Below are positions 17,671 through 26,091 of a stretch of DNA of 28,482 nucleotides, piece after piece; the stretch's first letter is position 1; each line of letters starts with the position of its first letter. The stretch comes from JAQIBY01 sp046546095. Its GTDB lineage: Bacteria; Bacteroidota; Bacteroidia; Bacteroidales; ML635J-15. Under the pieces are notes generated by a model, which saw nothing but the letters and a program-made list of their open reading frames with translations, was not told the origin of the DNA and did no database searches. The position numbers and the translations under genes are program-made. Where the stretch lies: contig JBKGYK010000040.1 of NCBI GenBank assembly GCA_046546095.1, positions 1 through 28,482 of the forward strand, in the 5' to 3' direction.

Positions 17671-17693
17671 CTGCCTTCCATAACAAAAGGCAG
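17671..17693 (+). terminator. possible terminator hairpin after the MBOAT/SGNH pair
   Basis: CTGCCTT (17671-17677) and AAGGCAG (17687-17693) form a 7-bp stem with a 9-nt loop a few bases past the stop codon at 17667. It is not followed by a clear T-tract, so termination would be weak or the hairpin may serve as an mRNA end-protection structure. Confidence 0.4.
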
Positions 17694-17737
17694 ATCGTTA
17701 AATCCTAAAAATTCGGTTCAGCAGCAATTATATTTAT

Positions 17738-17745
17738 TATTTTTG
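17738..17745 (+). promoter_or_regulatory. candidate -7 promoter element for the DUF6056-like gene
   Basis: TATTTTTG fits the Bacteroidota -7 consensus TAnnTTTG exactly and lies 36 nt before the ATG at 17782. The -33 region offers only TTCG (17712-17715, 22 nt away), so the match is partial. Confidence 0.35.
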
Positions 17746-17781
17746 ATGATCATAATGTATAAACCCTAAAAATAAAGTGTA

Positions 17782-19257
17782 ATGCTGAAGAAATATTTCA
17801 AGTGGAATATTGAAGTTTTTTTTGATGTCATTATCATCCTGTTTTGCATCATCGCCATTATTCCGGCTTTTCAACTGGCACAATATAATATTTACGGGGC
17901 ATCTGACGACTTTTTCCATGGTTTTTTTCTCCGTGACAAACCTTACTGGGAAGCTGTAAAATACTGGTACAATTCCGGTTATAATGGCCGATTTGCAAAT
18001 TCATTAATCATGCAGATTCCAGGCAGACCCTTTTTAACTCCGGGTTTTAGCCGGCTGTTTCCCATAATATCATTCATTCTCCTGTTTTTATCTCAGACCA
18101 TATTTCTCAGAAGTGTAAGCAAAAGTTTTTCATGGAGCAGAACACTGATGTTCTCTACCCTTCTGTTTACCTTTTTCATTGCTCATAATCCCCACATCAG
18201 ACAGTTCTACTGGTTTTCAGGTTTTTCTGTTTACGTGATGCCGGCCATCTTTTATTTTTTGAGTCTTTATATTTTTATCAACAGGCTAAATAAAAGATAC
18301 AATGCTTTAGCTATCGCCGGAATTGTTTTAACACTATTCTTTATCATTGGATCCAATGAAAACTGGATGATCGTGATGATGTTAACCATCTTATCATTCA
18401 TCATTTTAGAAATAAAACAGCGTAAAAAATTACGACCTACCTCTTACTTCATTCTTGCATACGCCATAGGCTTAAGCTTAATGGTAGTCTTAGCTCCCGG
18501 AACAACAAGCAGGCTGGAATCTGAAGTTGTTGCCAACCCAAATCAAAATATTGCAGCATCTCTTTCAACTTCACTGTTTCATCTGAGTGACTACCTGAAG
18601 GACTGGTTTTGGGTCTCAATGTTGATCCCGCTCAGTTTTCTTTTGTATCTTCTGCCCAAAAGAAATACTGCCAATCACACGCAATTATTTGGCCTGCCTA
18701 CCTGGTATATTGCATTCAGTGCCATTTTACTCGTCTTTGCCGGTTGCTTTGTTTTGTTGTTTTCACTGGGAACACATATTCCTATCAGAGAGCGGGGACT
18801 GATTCCTGTTTTTTACGCTTCGGCACTTCTTGTTATTCTGCTTGTAGTTAAACTGGCTTCGAGTCCTTTACTTGATAAACTCAGGAATACAATAAGTACA
18901 AAAGCTGTGTATGTATTGATTTTCATCCTGACCATCTTCGGTGTTTCAAATTCAATAAACCTTAAAAACATCCATCACGACTTAATATCAGGAAACGCAA
19001 AAAAACTCAGTCAACAAACCTATTTTGTTTACGATTTTATTGAGCAATCAGAAAGTGACACCATCCATATTCCGGATATTACAGTAAAATCCAATATAAT
19101 CTACCCAATACGAATACCCAACAAATCCAAAGGACTCAATCACTGGATCCTGTCAACCTACTTTAAAAAACGGGTAATAACACGTGATAATTCACAAACC
19201 CTTGAAGCAATGATGGAAAAGGCGGAAAAAGCAAATAAGTCTGACAAAACGAAATAA
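17782..19257 (+). CDS. DUF6056-like polytopic membrane protein, probable GT-C glycosyltransferase
   Basis: The 491-residue protein has about ten to twelve membrane helices. After the first helix comes NIYGASDDFFHGFF (36-49) with Asp42-Asp43, the acidic pair typical of the first periplasmic loop of GT-C enzymes. Later landmarks are a YNGRF segment (about 70), FYWFSGFSVYVMP (about 138-150), GSNENWM (about 192-198) and a LAPGTTSR stretch. These fit my recollection of the DUF6056 family, which is often found in O-antigen and wall-glycan loci; the family name needs a profile search. It converges with a GtrB-like glycosyltransferase gene, 8 bp away end to end, which could supply its lipid-linked sugar. 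Codon use is AT-rich, like the neighbouring surface-glycan genes. Confidence 0.6.
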   Translation: MLKKYFKWNIEVFFDVIIILFCIIAIIPAFQLAQYNIYGASDDFFHGFFLRDKPYWEAVKYWYNSGYNGRFANSLIMQIPGRPFLTPGFSRLFPIISFILLFLSQTIFLRSVSKSFSWSRTLMFSTLLFTFFIAHNPHIRQFYWFSGFSVYVMPAIFYFLSLYIFINRLNKRYNALAIAGIVLTLFFIIGSNENWMIVMMLTILSFIILEIKQRKKLRPTSYFILAYAIGLSLMVVLAPGTTSRLESEVVANPNQNIAASLSTSLFHLSDYLKDWFWVSMLIPLSFLLYLLPKRNTANHTQLFGLPTWYIAFSAILLVFAGCFVLLFSLGTHIPIRERGLIPVFYASALLVILLVVKLASSPLLDKLRNTISTKAVYVLIFILTIFGVSNSINLKNIHHDLISGNAKKLSQQTYFVYDFIEQSESDTIHIPDITVKSNIIYPIRIPNKSKGLNHWILSTYFKKRVITRDNSQTLEAMMEKAEKANKSDKTK

Positions 19258-19265
19258 ACGCTCGC

Positions 19266-20246
19266 CTAGGATACTTCATCATTTGAATAATCAATATCTG
19301 TACGCTCCACAATGTATATCGGACGCTTTTTTGATTCCTCAAAATTGTAGCCAACATACATACCAATAAATCCTATCAGGAAAAATTGTATCGAAAAAGC
19401 AAAACTTACCAACACTACCAATGTCGTATAACCTGGCGGCGGTGTCCCGACAATGTGCATCACGATGGAATAAACACCAACAATCAATGTAAATATGGCA
19501 AATACAATGCCCGCAACCATTCCAAGATGTAAAGGAACCCGGGAAAAAGATACAATGGCATTAAATGACAGCTTTACGAGTTTCCAGAAAGAGTATTTGC
19601 TTTTTCCAAACTGCCGGTTAACTGCATGGAAGGACAAAGTATCTTTATTAAATCCGACAATCTGAATAAACCCACGCAAAAATCGGTTGCGCTCACGGAA
19701 ATCATGTCGTAATATTTCGGCAACACGATGGGATATCAGAAAAAAATCGGAAGCATTTTCAACCAGTTTAACCGGTGAAATCCGATTCATCATGCGGTAA
19801 AATACACGGGAAAACATGCCTTTAAAAAACCCATTGTCATCATTTTCCTCACGAACCATATTGATGATATCTGTTCCACTAAGAAACTTTTCATACATCG
19901 CAGGCAGGCTTTCGGGCGGGTGTTGCAAATCTGCATCCATGCATACAATGGCATCAGCACTGGCATAATCGACACCGGCTATCATGGCAGCCTCGTGCCC
20001 AAAGTTTCTTGAAAAATGAATGGATTTACAGACTGCCGGATTGCTTTTGACAATGTCTTCAATCACTGTATCCGAACCATCTCTGCTTCCATCATTGACA
20101 AAAATAACCTCAAAGCTAACATCCATTTTGTTCAGGACTTCCAGCAACTTTGCGTTAAATGCACGTAATCCTTCGACCTCATTGTATACAGATGCAACAA
20201 CAGCGAGGCTTACACGTGCAATTTTGTCATTTTCTCTGATTCCCAT
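19266..20246 (-). CDS. GT2 polyprenyl-phosphate glycosyltransferase (GtrB/DPM-like)
   Basis: The 326-residue protein begins its GT-A domain with VVASVYNEVEGL (16-27), has VNDGSRDGS at 50-58, and the metal site MDADLQHPPE with Asp104 and Asp106. A SRNFGHEAAMIAGVDYA segment (79-95) is characteristic of the GtrB/YfdH group. Two helices near 235-260 and 270-297 anchor it in the membrane. It should load a hexose onto undecaprenyl or polyprenyl phosphate in the cytoplasmic leaflet. It lies 53 nt downstream of the MBOAT gene on the same strand and may be the last gene of that operon. Its user could be the convergent DUF6056-like protein (inference). Unlike the other GT2 of the window, it has no insertion. 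Confidence 0.9.
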   Translation of the reverse strand: MGIRENDKIARVSLAVVASVYNEVEGLRAFNAKLLEVLNKMDVSFEVIFVNDGSRDGSDTVIEDIVKSNPAVCKSIHFSRNFGHEAAMIAGVDYASADAIVCMDADLQHPPESLPAMYEKFLSGTDIINMVREENDDNGFFKGMFSRVFYRMMNRISPVKLVENASDFFLISHRVAEILRHDFRERNRFLRGFIQIVGFNKDTLSFHAVNRQFGKSKYSFWKLVKLSFNAIVSFSRVPLHLGMVAGIVFAIFTLIVGVYSIVMHIVGTPPPGYTTLVVLVSFAFSIQFFLIGFIGMYVGYNFEESKKRPIYIVERTDIDYSNDEVS

Positions 20247-20299
20247 GCAATTGTTATATGATTCCTACAAATCTACAATTAAAATGCAAAAATCCCGCC

Positions 20300-21826
20300 C
20301 TAAAACTGAAAATAAATGAAAGGCTGAATATCCGCGGATTTTACCTGATACAACACAAAGGCCGTGATAATAGCAGCCAGCACTTTCACATACCAGGGTG
20401 TATCAACAAACCATTTGGTGTATTTGGCTTTGAATGATTTTGGCAGCCAGTGGATAATGTATCCGGCCAGCATGAGGCCAAAAATATGTCCGTAGGCAGA
20501 TATCACTTCCGGTATCTGTTTCAGATGATCAGCAGAAAAGGTTTTGCCAATTTGTGACAACATCCGGCCAATCACATCCATGTCCTTTGCCCGGAAAAAT
20601 ATCCAGGCAAAATTTACCAGATTGAAGGTTATAAACACGGCAATAAAATGATGCCAGCCAGAACGCTGCTTTTGCGGTATTCCAAAAGCTTTTCTCCACA
20701 TTTTATGAACGGCTAGTCCGATACCATGCAAAGCACCCCAGATAACAAAACGCCAGGCCGCACCATGCCAGAGACCGCCCAGTAACATCGTAATCATCAG
20801 GTTGATGTAGGTGCGAATTCTTCCTTTGCGATTGCCCCCCAGCGGAATGTACAGATAATCCCGCAACCAGGAAGAAAGCGAAATGTGCCAGCGCCGCCAG
20901 AAATCGGTAATGTTTTCAGCCTTGTATGGTGAGTTGAAGTTGACCGGCAAACGAAATCCCAGCAGGAGCGCCACACCTATGGCGATATCGGTATAACCTG
21001 AAAAGTCACAGTAAATCTGCAAACCATAACCATACACGCTCAGCAGATTTTCAAATCCACTGTACAAATCCGGATTGGCAAATACCCTGTCCACAAAATT
21101 CACAGAGATAAAATCCGATATCAGCATTTTTTTGATCAGCCCGTTCAGAATGAGAAAAATGGCTATTCCAAACTCTTCTTTTTTTAGCTGATACTTGATG
21201 TACAGTTGCGGAACAAAATCTGCTGCCCGGACAATGGGGCCTGCCACCAGTTGCGGGAAGAAAGACACGTAGAATCCGAAATCAATGATATTATTCACCG
21301 CTTTTACCTTGCGCCGATAAACATCCACGGTGTAACTGATGGTCTGGAAGGTAAAAAAGGATATCCCTACCGGCAGTATGATGTTTTCCACAGTAAAATT
21401 ACTGCCCGTCAGGTTGTTTGTCCACAGAGCAAGCAAGTCCACTACTTCGTGACTGGTGCCAAAAATGTCGTTCCACACCCCTGTAAAGAAGTAAGCGTAT
21501 TTAAAATACGCCAACAATCCCAGGTTTACCGTTATCGATGCAGCAACCAGCCACTTACGCTTCCACTCTGTGGTTTTGGTGTATATCATCCGGCCAATGA
21601 AATAATCCACGATGGTGGAAAAAATCAGTATGGTAAAAAAGTGCCCCCCGGATTTCCAGTAGAAAAAGAGGCTGAACAAAAAGAGGTAAGCGTTACGCCA
21701 GGCATTTTTTTTGTATATCAGCACATAGCCCACCATCAACACAGCAAAAAACAACCAGAAGTACATGTGGGTAAACAACATGGGCTCTCTGGGGTCGTAT
21801 GTAAAAAAGCTGCGTATAAACTCCAT
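20300..21826 (-). CDS. MBOAT O-acyltransferase (PatA/AlgI-like)
   Basis: The 508-residue multi-pass protein has LPVGISFFTFQTISY at 151-165, SFFPQLVAGPIVR at 188-200, a YCDFSGYTDIAIG stretch at 272-284, FWRRWHISLSSWLRDY at 309-324 with His314, and GGLWHGAAW at 350-358 with the conserved His354. It therefore has all residues expected for an active membrane-bound O-acyltransferase. Its ATG overlaps the stop codon of the SGNH gene upstream by one base (TAATG), so the two are translationally coupled. By analogy with PatA/PatB systems it would export acetyl groups for O-acetylation of peptidoglycan or another envelope glycan. It is clearly homologous to the MBOAT at 14751-16166 but not a recent copy. 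Confidence 0.92.
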   Translation of the reverse strand: MEFIRSFFTYDPREPMLFTHMYFWLFFAVLMVGYVLIYKKNAWRNAYLFLFSLFFYWKSGGHFFTILIFSTIVDYFIGRMIYTKTTEWKRKWLVAASITVNLGLLAYFKYAYFFTGVWNDIFGTSHEVVDLLALWTNNLTGSNFTVENIILPVGISFFTFQTISYTVDVYRRKVKAVNNIIDFGFYVSFFPQLVAGPIVRAADFVPQLYIKYQLKKEEFGIAIFLILNGLIKKMLISDFISVNFVDRVFANPDLYSGFENLLSVYGYGLQIYCDFSGYTDIAIGVALLLGFRLPVNFNSPYKAENITDFWRRWHISLSSWLRDYLYIPLGGNRKGRIRTYINLMITMLLGGLWHGAAWRFVIWGALHGIGLAVHKMWRKAFGIPQKQRSGWHHFIAVFITFNLVNFAWIFFRAKDMDVIGRMLSQIGKTFSADHLKQIPEVISAYGHIFGLMLAGYIIHWLPKSFKAKYTKWFVDTPWYVKVLAAIITAFVLYQVKSADIQPFIYFQF

Positions 21827-23082
21827 TATTCCTGCAGTTTTGCTTTCTGATCAATGTGTTGATTGTATGCTCTGAGAAAGGCATTGAACATCAGGTCTCC
21901 CTGCAATTCATACCCTTTTTTGTTGTAATGCAATTTATCCCTGGCGGTAAGCCCGGCATAATACCACGACATGATGGCATTTAGCTCACCCATGATATCG
22001 TAAAAATCCCACACCATAAAATGGTATTCTCTGCCAAGTTTTAAAATCACCTCGGTGGCTTTTTCGGTGTTGTAATTCAGGTATTTTCGGTACCGGTAAT
22101 TGTCACCGGGTGTCACCCAGAGCAGAGCAGTACCGGGGGCAGTTTTCTTCAACCTGTCAAGAAAACGCCGCATGTTGTTTTCAAATTCCAGTTTATCAAA
22201 TTTGCTGGTATAGGAATCGTTGGTCCCCAGGGACACAATGATAAAATCGGGTTCAATGCTTTGAATGTCCTGCATCATCAGCGGGCAGCGCAGCCATGAT
22301 TCCACCTCGGCACCGTTAACACCAACCGAATGGTAGACAATGCCGGGATCCTCGTTTTCGAACGACACGCCCCGCAGGATAAATTCACCCGCATCGGTTT
22401 TCCGGTGTACTTCCATGGAGAAATCATGCTGACAGGTATCAAATTCAAATACGGAATAAGCTGAATCCATCCTGTGGGTAAGTTTGTAGCTCAGGCTGGT
22501 ATCCTTCATTGCCAGCCTCCAGTTTGCTGTATCCATATTGTGATACACCCTGACTTTTTTGTGCGTGTATGGCAGGTAATTTTTTTCCCGGTAGTTTATT
22601 GACAATCCGGCTTTTTCGCTGGTAGTAGAAACAATGTAACCACCCAGACCGATGGGGCAATCCCTTTTTTCTTCAACATTCTTACAGGCATCCCAGCTTC
22701 CTGTGTAGCTAAGCGAGAAATTCCAGGGGTTATTGGAACCGGCCATTTTCACCGGAAACACAAAGCCCCGGCCACCATTCAGTCCCCAGGCCATATTCTG
22801 AAAGCGTTTTCTTAGCTGCCCGGACACGTAATCTGCCTGTATATGGCTGTCGCCGATATGCAGAATGTTGATTTTTCCTTTACCCAGTAAAATCAGACTG
22901 TCCATTTTTTCGAAAAAGGCTTTCGATTTTTGATGATCGTTCATAATGAAGCTATTTTCATCGTAATCGATAAACTCAAATTTTTTGATATCAAAGGGAT
23001 TCACCTGAGCTGAAAGCAGAACAGGCATTCCTGTGACAAACAGGATAATCATGGCTTTTTTAAGCACCTTCACCGGTCTCAT
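21826..23082 (-). CDS. exported SGNH/GDSL hydrolase (PatB/Ape1-like)
   Basis: The 418-residue protein has a signal peptide (about 1-25, cut near LLSA-Q) and a complete SGNH set: ILHIGDSH at 73-80 (Ser79), the block II glycine in GVNG at 254-257, VSLGTNDS at 283-290 (Asn288), and DKLHYN at 382-387 (Asp382, His385). Residues about 100-245 form an inserted domain between blocks I and II, as in Ape1-type peptidoglycan O-acetyl esterases and PatB. Cys133, 142, 217 and 266 could form disulfides. It may be the acetyltransferase that takes acetyl from the MBOAT protein, or an esterase. It overlaps the upstream SGNH gene by 23 bp and the MBOAT start by 1 bp. Confidence 0.85.
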   Translation of the reverse strand: MRPVKVLKKAMIILFVTGMPVLLSAQVNPFDIKKFEFIDYDENSFIMNDHQKSKAFFEKMDSLILLGKGKINILHIGDSHIQADYVSGQLRKRFQNMAWGLNGGRGFVFPVKMAGSNNPWNFSLSYTGSWDACKNVEEKRDCPIGLGGYIVSTTSEKAGLSINYREKNYLPYTHKKVRVYHNMDTANWRLAMKDTSLSYKLTHRMDSAYSVFEFDTCQHDFSMEVHRKTDAGEFILRGVSFENEDPGIVYHSVGVNGAEVESWLRCPLMMQDIQSIEPDFIIVSLGTNDSYTSKFDKLEFENNMRRFLDRLKKTAPGTALLWVTPGDNYRYRKYLNYNTEKATEVILKLGREYHFMVWDFYDIMGELNAIMSWYYAGLTARDKLHYNKKGYELQGDLMFNAFLRAYNQHIDQKAKLQE

Positions 23083-24541
23083 TCTTTTCTACCTTTTGAT
23101 TTCTGTAAATGTGATATTCCAGCATGATGGCATTGTACAGCATGTTGCTGATGATGCGGGCACCTTCTACATTGAAATGCGTAAAATCTTTGTTTGCCAG
23201 TGGCGGATCTGCCCACACCCAGCTCGGCATGGAATTTTCGCCGCCCATGGCTTCGTACATATCCCAAAAAGCAACGCCGGCTTCTGTTGCCGCTTTCTTC
23301 TGAGCATCCCGGATTATTTCTATGGCGTCATAAGACACATATTTTGTCCTCTCTTTTTTGGACATATCTGAAACACCTATCACCAGCACAGGCATATCCG
23401 GTTTCATACGCTGTAAAGCCTTCAACTGTTGCGCCATCCATCTCTGATAATAAGAAAAATCATCAAGTTCATCAGATACCACATTCACCCCAAACTGGAC
23501 AATGATCATTCCTGCATTCAGGCGATTCAGCCAATCCAGGATCATACCGTGCTCTATGGCAGTAAATACAGTTCCTGCACTGCCCCTGAGCGGCAGATTA
23601 TCAAGCACAACACCTTTGTTGCTTTCCAGGCTGATGGCATAGACATCGGGACTATCGTAGCCGGACATTTCCACACGGAACGCATCCATCAGGCTGTCAG
23701 ACAAGAGGTATTCCTGCGTATTATCTGTGGGCATCAGGCTGTCCTGCCGGATTAATTCATCTTCCATACTGTACAGGCTTATCACCACCGGACGGTGCAG
23801 GTTTCCATAAAACAGTTTTGCTTTGTCCCAGCGGTTTGTTCTGCCATAACCCTGAAATGAGTTCTCCACGCTAAATGATGCTGTATATTCAGTGGTATCT
23901 TCAGGCAAGCTATCATTCCATACGGGTGCATAGCGGAACAATGCCATGGCATGACCATAGCGTTGGTGCGTGATGGTAGAATCCACGTTTCCGTATAAGG
24001 TATATCGCTTCCAGGCATCATCAGGATGCACGCGCCATGAAAGTTTTTGGGTGACTGGCTTCACGGCCAGATAACCCGGTCCCTGTCCGCCAAAACTTTG
24101 CTGCAGGCGCTCCCTGAGAAATCCGGAGATGTGATCTGCTTCAATCTGTGAATCGCCATAATGCAAAATACGCAAAGCATTTATGTTTCTTGCCTGTTCC
24201 ATTTTTTCAAAGAAAGCATACATATCCTGCTTTGCTCCCTTGGCGTATTCGATGGGGTATTCTGAGGCAGCCAGCACCTCGGCATCGGCACGAATGGTAT
24301 CCTGGATAGCAGTGGTATCTGCGATTGTAGCATCGGATGTATCCACTTTGAGTTGCTTTTTGGTAATATCCGAAATATCGGCATACTCTACTTTTTCAGG
24401 ATTGAAAAAACTCGTTAAGTCAGGAAATTTCAGTTCCACAGAACCGATTTTTATACCGTCCTCAGGAAAAACCATTGCCAGACCTGCAAGCAGCAAAAGT
24501 ACAGCCATCAAAAAACCCAGGATGTGTACCGGCCTGATCAT
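23060..24541 (-). CDS. membrane-anchored SGNH/GDSL hydrolase (PatB/Ape1-like), atypical block III
   Basis: The 493-residue protein has an uncleaved-looking membrane anchor (6-25), a low-complexity linker to about residue 100, and an SGNH domain paralogous to the next gene's product. Block I is ILHYGDSQ at 125-132 (Ser131), block II lies around LRGSAG at 318-323, block III reads VQFGVNVV at 348-355 (Asn353 kept, but Val354 in place of the usual Asp), and block V is DFTHFN at 452-457 (Asp452, His455). The Ser-His-Asp triad and oxyanion Asn are thus present. Residues about 160-310 form the inserted beta-rich domain. The gene overlaps the transglycosylase homologue by 4 bp (ATGA) and the next SGNH gene by 23 bp. 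Transferase versus esterase activity cannot be told from sequence. Confidence 0.82.
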   Translation of the reverse strand: MIRPVHILGFLMAVLLLLAGLAMVFPEDGIKIGSVELKFPDLTSFFNPEKVEYADISDITKKQLKVDTSDATIADTTAIQDTIRADAEVLAASEYPIEYAKGAKQDMYAFFEKMEQARNINALRILHYGDSQIEADHISGFLRERLQQSFGGQGPGYLAVKPVTQKLSWRVHPDDAWKRYTLYGNVDSTITHQRYGHAMALFRYAPVWNDSLPEDTTEYTASFSVENSFQGYGRTNRWDKAKLFYGNLHRPVVISLYSMEDELIRQDSLMPTDNTQEYLLSDSLMDAFRVEMSGYDSPDVYAISLESNKGVVLDNLPLRGSAGTVFTAIEHGMILDWLNRLNAGMIIVQFGVNVVSDELDDFSYYQRWMAQQLKALQRMKPDMPVLVIGVSDMSKKERTKYVSYDAIEIIRDAQKKAATEAGVAFWDMYEAMGGENSMPSWVWADPPLANKDFTHFNVEGARIISNMLYNAIMLEYHIYRNQKVEKNETGEGA

Positions 24542-26082
24542 TTGCTTTGCATTTTTTTGATTTTCAATTTTTGGCCGGGTTTCAAATCACGCGGACCGAT
24601 GCCGTTCCATCGCAAAATATCCTGATCGCTCACACCGGGAAACTGTTTGGCGATTTGCCAGGGATTATCCCCTGATTTCACTGTATAAAGCTCGTATTCT
24701 CCCGGATTCAGCTTTTCTGCAGGTTTGGTTTCTTCTTTTTCACGGCTCACTACTTTACCCTCTCTGGCCTGTTTTTGTTGAAAACTCAGCTTATCCACAG
24801 CCGCATAATATTCAAGTTTGCTTTTGGGGATGTAAATCACAAGGGTTTGTCCGGCACGTATCATATTTCCGCGGATGTCGTTCCAGTAGCGGATATCAGA
24901 AGCCGGGGTATCAAACCATTCTGCTAAAAACCCGATGTTGTCACCGCTTTTTATGGTGTAATTCACCGGGGTATAATCGTCGCCCGGCACACGGGGTGCA
25001 GGAGCTTCAGAGGCAGTTTTGCTTTTATCTTCGGGAGATTTAAGATCAAAATAAAACGTATCGCGGTGATGGTAGATGGAATCTTCAAGCAAAGTCCAGG
25101 CGCTTTTCTTCCCTTCCGGCAGCACCAGTGGCATGTTACCCGATTCCTCCGCCGGTATCACGCTGCTTGTGTATGAAGGATTTCGCTCTTTCAGATCTGC
25201 CATATCAAGCTGTAACAAATCAGCAACCTGACCCAGGTGGAGTTTGTTATGTACAAAAACGGTATCTGAAGGACCCGGTTTGTCAAGCCGAACCGGTTCA
25301 ATGCCAAATTTCAGCGGATGACGTATCAGAATGTTCATCGCAATAAAAGCATGGTACATGTCAGCATACGGAAGAGGAAGATGCTTGTAAACAGCACTCA
25401 CATTCTGCGAATCACCGGACATTTTGATGGCTTTGTTCACCTTAGCCGGCCCACAGTTATAGGCAGCCAATGCCAATGGCCAGTTATCATACATGCGATA
25501 CAAATCGTCGAGCATGCGGGCTGCCGCCTCTGTGGCTTTTTTATTTTCCAGCCGCTCATCCACAAACTCATTTACCTTGAGATTGTAGAGCCGGGCAGTA
25601 CTGTACATGAACTGCCAGCTACCAAATGCTCCCTGTGGTGAAGCATATCGGGGATTCATCCCGGACTTCACCAAAGGCAGGAATGCAAGGGATTCAGGCA
25701 TGGATTTTTGTGTAAAAACACCGGAATGATTTTCATGCTGCTGCAGTGCCAGTCCTATCATGCAGGCAGTTTCACCGGGATGCTCAATGGCATAAAATTC
25801 CAGAAATGCCAGTACTTTGTCCGGGTCAATTATCTTCCAGAACATATCGCTGTTTTCAATCAGCTCACGCATCTGACTGTGGGTAAGTTTTACCGGGGGC
25901 AAATCAACAGAACTGCCCCGCAGCATTGCCTCAACAGGATACTGCAAACGAAAAGCTTCCATTTGTCTGCTGTACATCTTGTGTGTTTCCGCAGATAAAA
26001 TTCCCGGCACCTGCTGAGCTCCGAGACTGCAGGAAAACAGGATGCCGGCAAGAAACAGGTATGTAGTCCGCAGTAATCGCAT
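24538..26082 (-). CDS. MltD-like lytic transglycosylase homologue with LysM domains, catalytic Glu replaced by Lys
   Basis: An N-terminal export signal (1-23) could be cut as a lipoprotein at Cys18 (LFSC, a poor lipobox) or after Ala22. The SLT domain covers about 105-225: LAFLPLVKSGMNP at 132-144, GAFGSWQFM at 151-159, FVDERLENKKATEAA at 173-187 and LALAAYNCG at 203-211 match family 1 MltD enzymes. The catalytic acid is the Glu of the VES motif in that family; here position 139 is Lys (codon AAG at 25666-25668). Other fold-defining residues are kept. Two LysM domains follow (about 374-418 and 465-509), with a divergent LysM-like stretch at 273-323. Expected role: peptidoglycan binding in the periplasm, probably without cleavage. 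It starts 9 nt after glyS and overlaps the SGNH gene. Confidence 0.88.
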   Translation of the reverse strand: MRLLRTTYLFLAGILFSCSLGAQQVPGILSAETHKMYSRQMEAFRLQYPVEAMLRGSSVDLPPVKLTHSQMRELIENSDMFWKIIDPDKVLAFLEFYAIEHPGETACMIGLALQQHENHSGVFTQKSMPESLAFLPLVKSGMNPRYASPQGAFGSWQFMYSTARLYNLKVNEFVDERLENKKATEAAARMLDDLYRMYDNWPLALAAYNCGPAKVNKAIKMSGDSQNVSAVYKHLPLPYADMYHAFIAMNILIRHPLKFGIEPVRLDKPGPSDTVFVHNKLHLGQVADLLQLDMADLKERNPSYTSSVIPAEESGNMPLVLPEGKKSAWTLLEDSIYHHRDTFYFDLKSPEDKSKTASEAPAPRVPGDDYTPVNYTIKSGDNIGFLAEWFDTPASDIRYWNDIRGNMIRAGQTLVIYIPKSKLEYYAAVDKLSFQQKQAREGKVVSREKEETKPAEKLNPGEYELYTVKSGDNPWQIAKQFPGVSDQDILRWNGIGPRDLKPGQKLKIKKMQSK

Positions 26083-26091
26083 AATATTACC

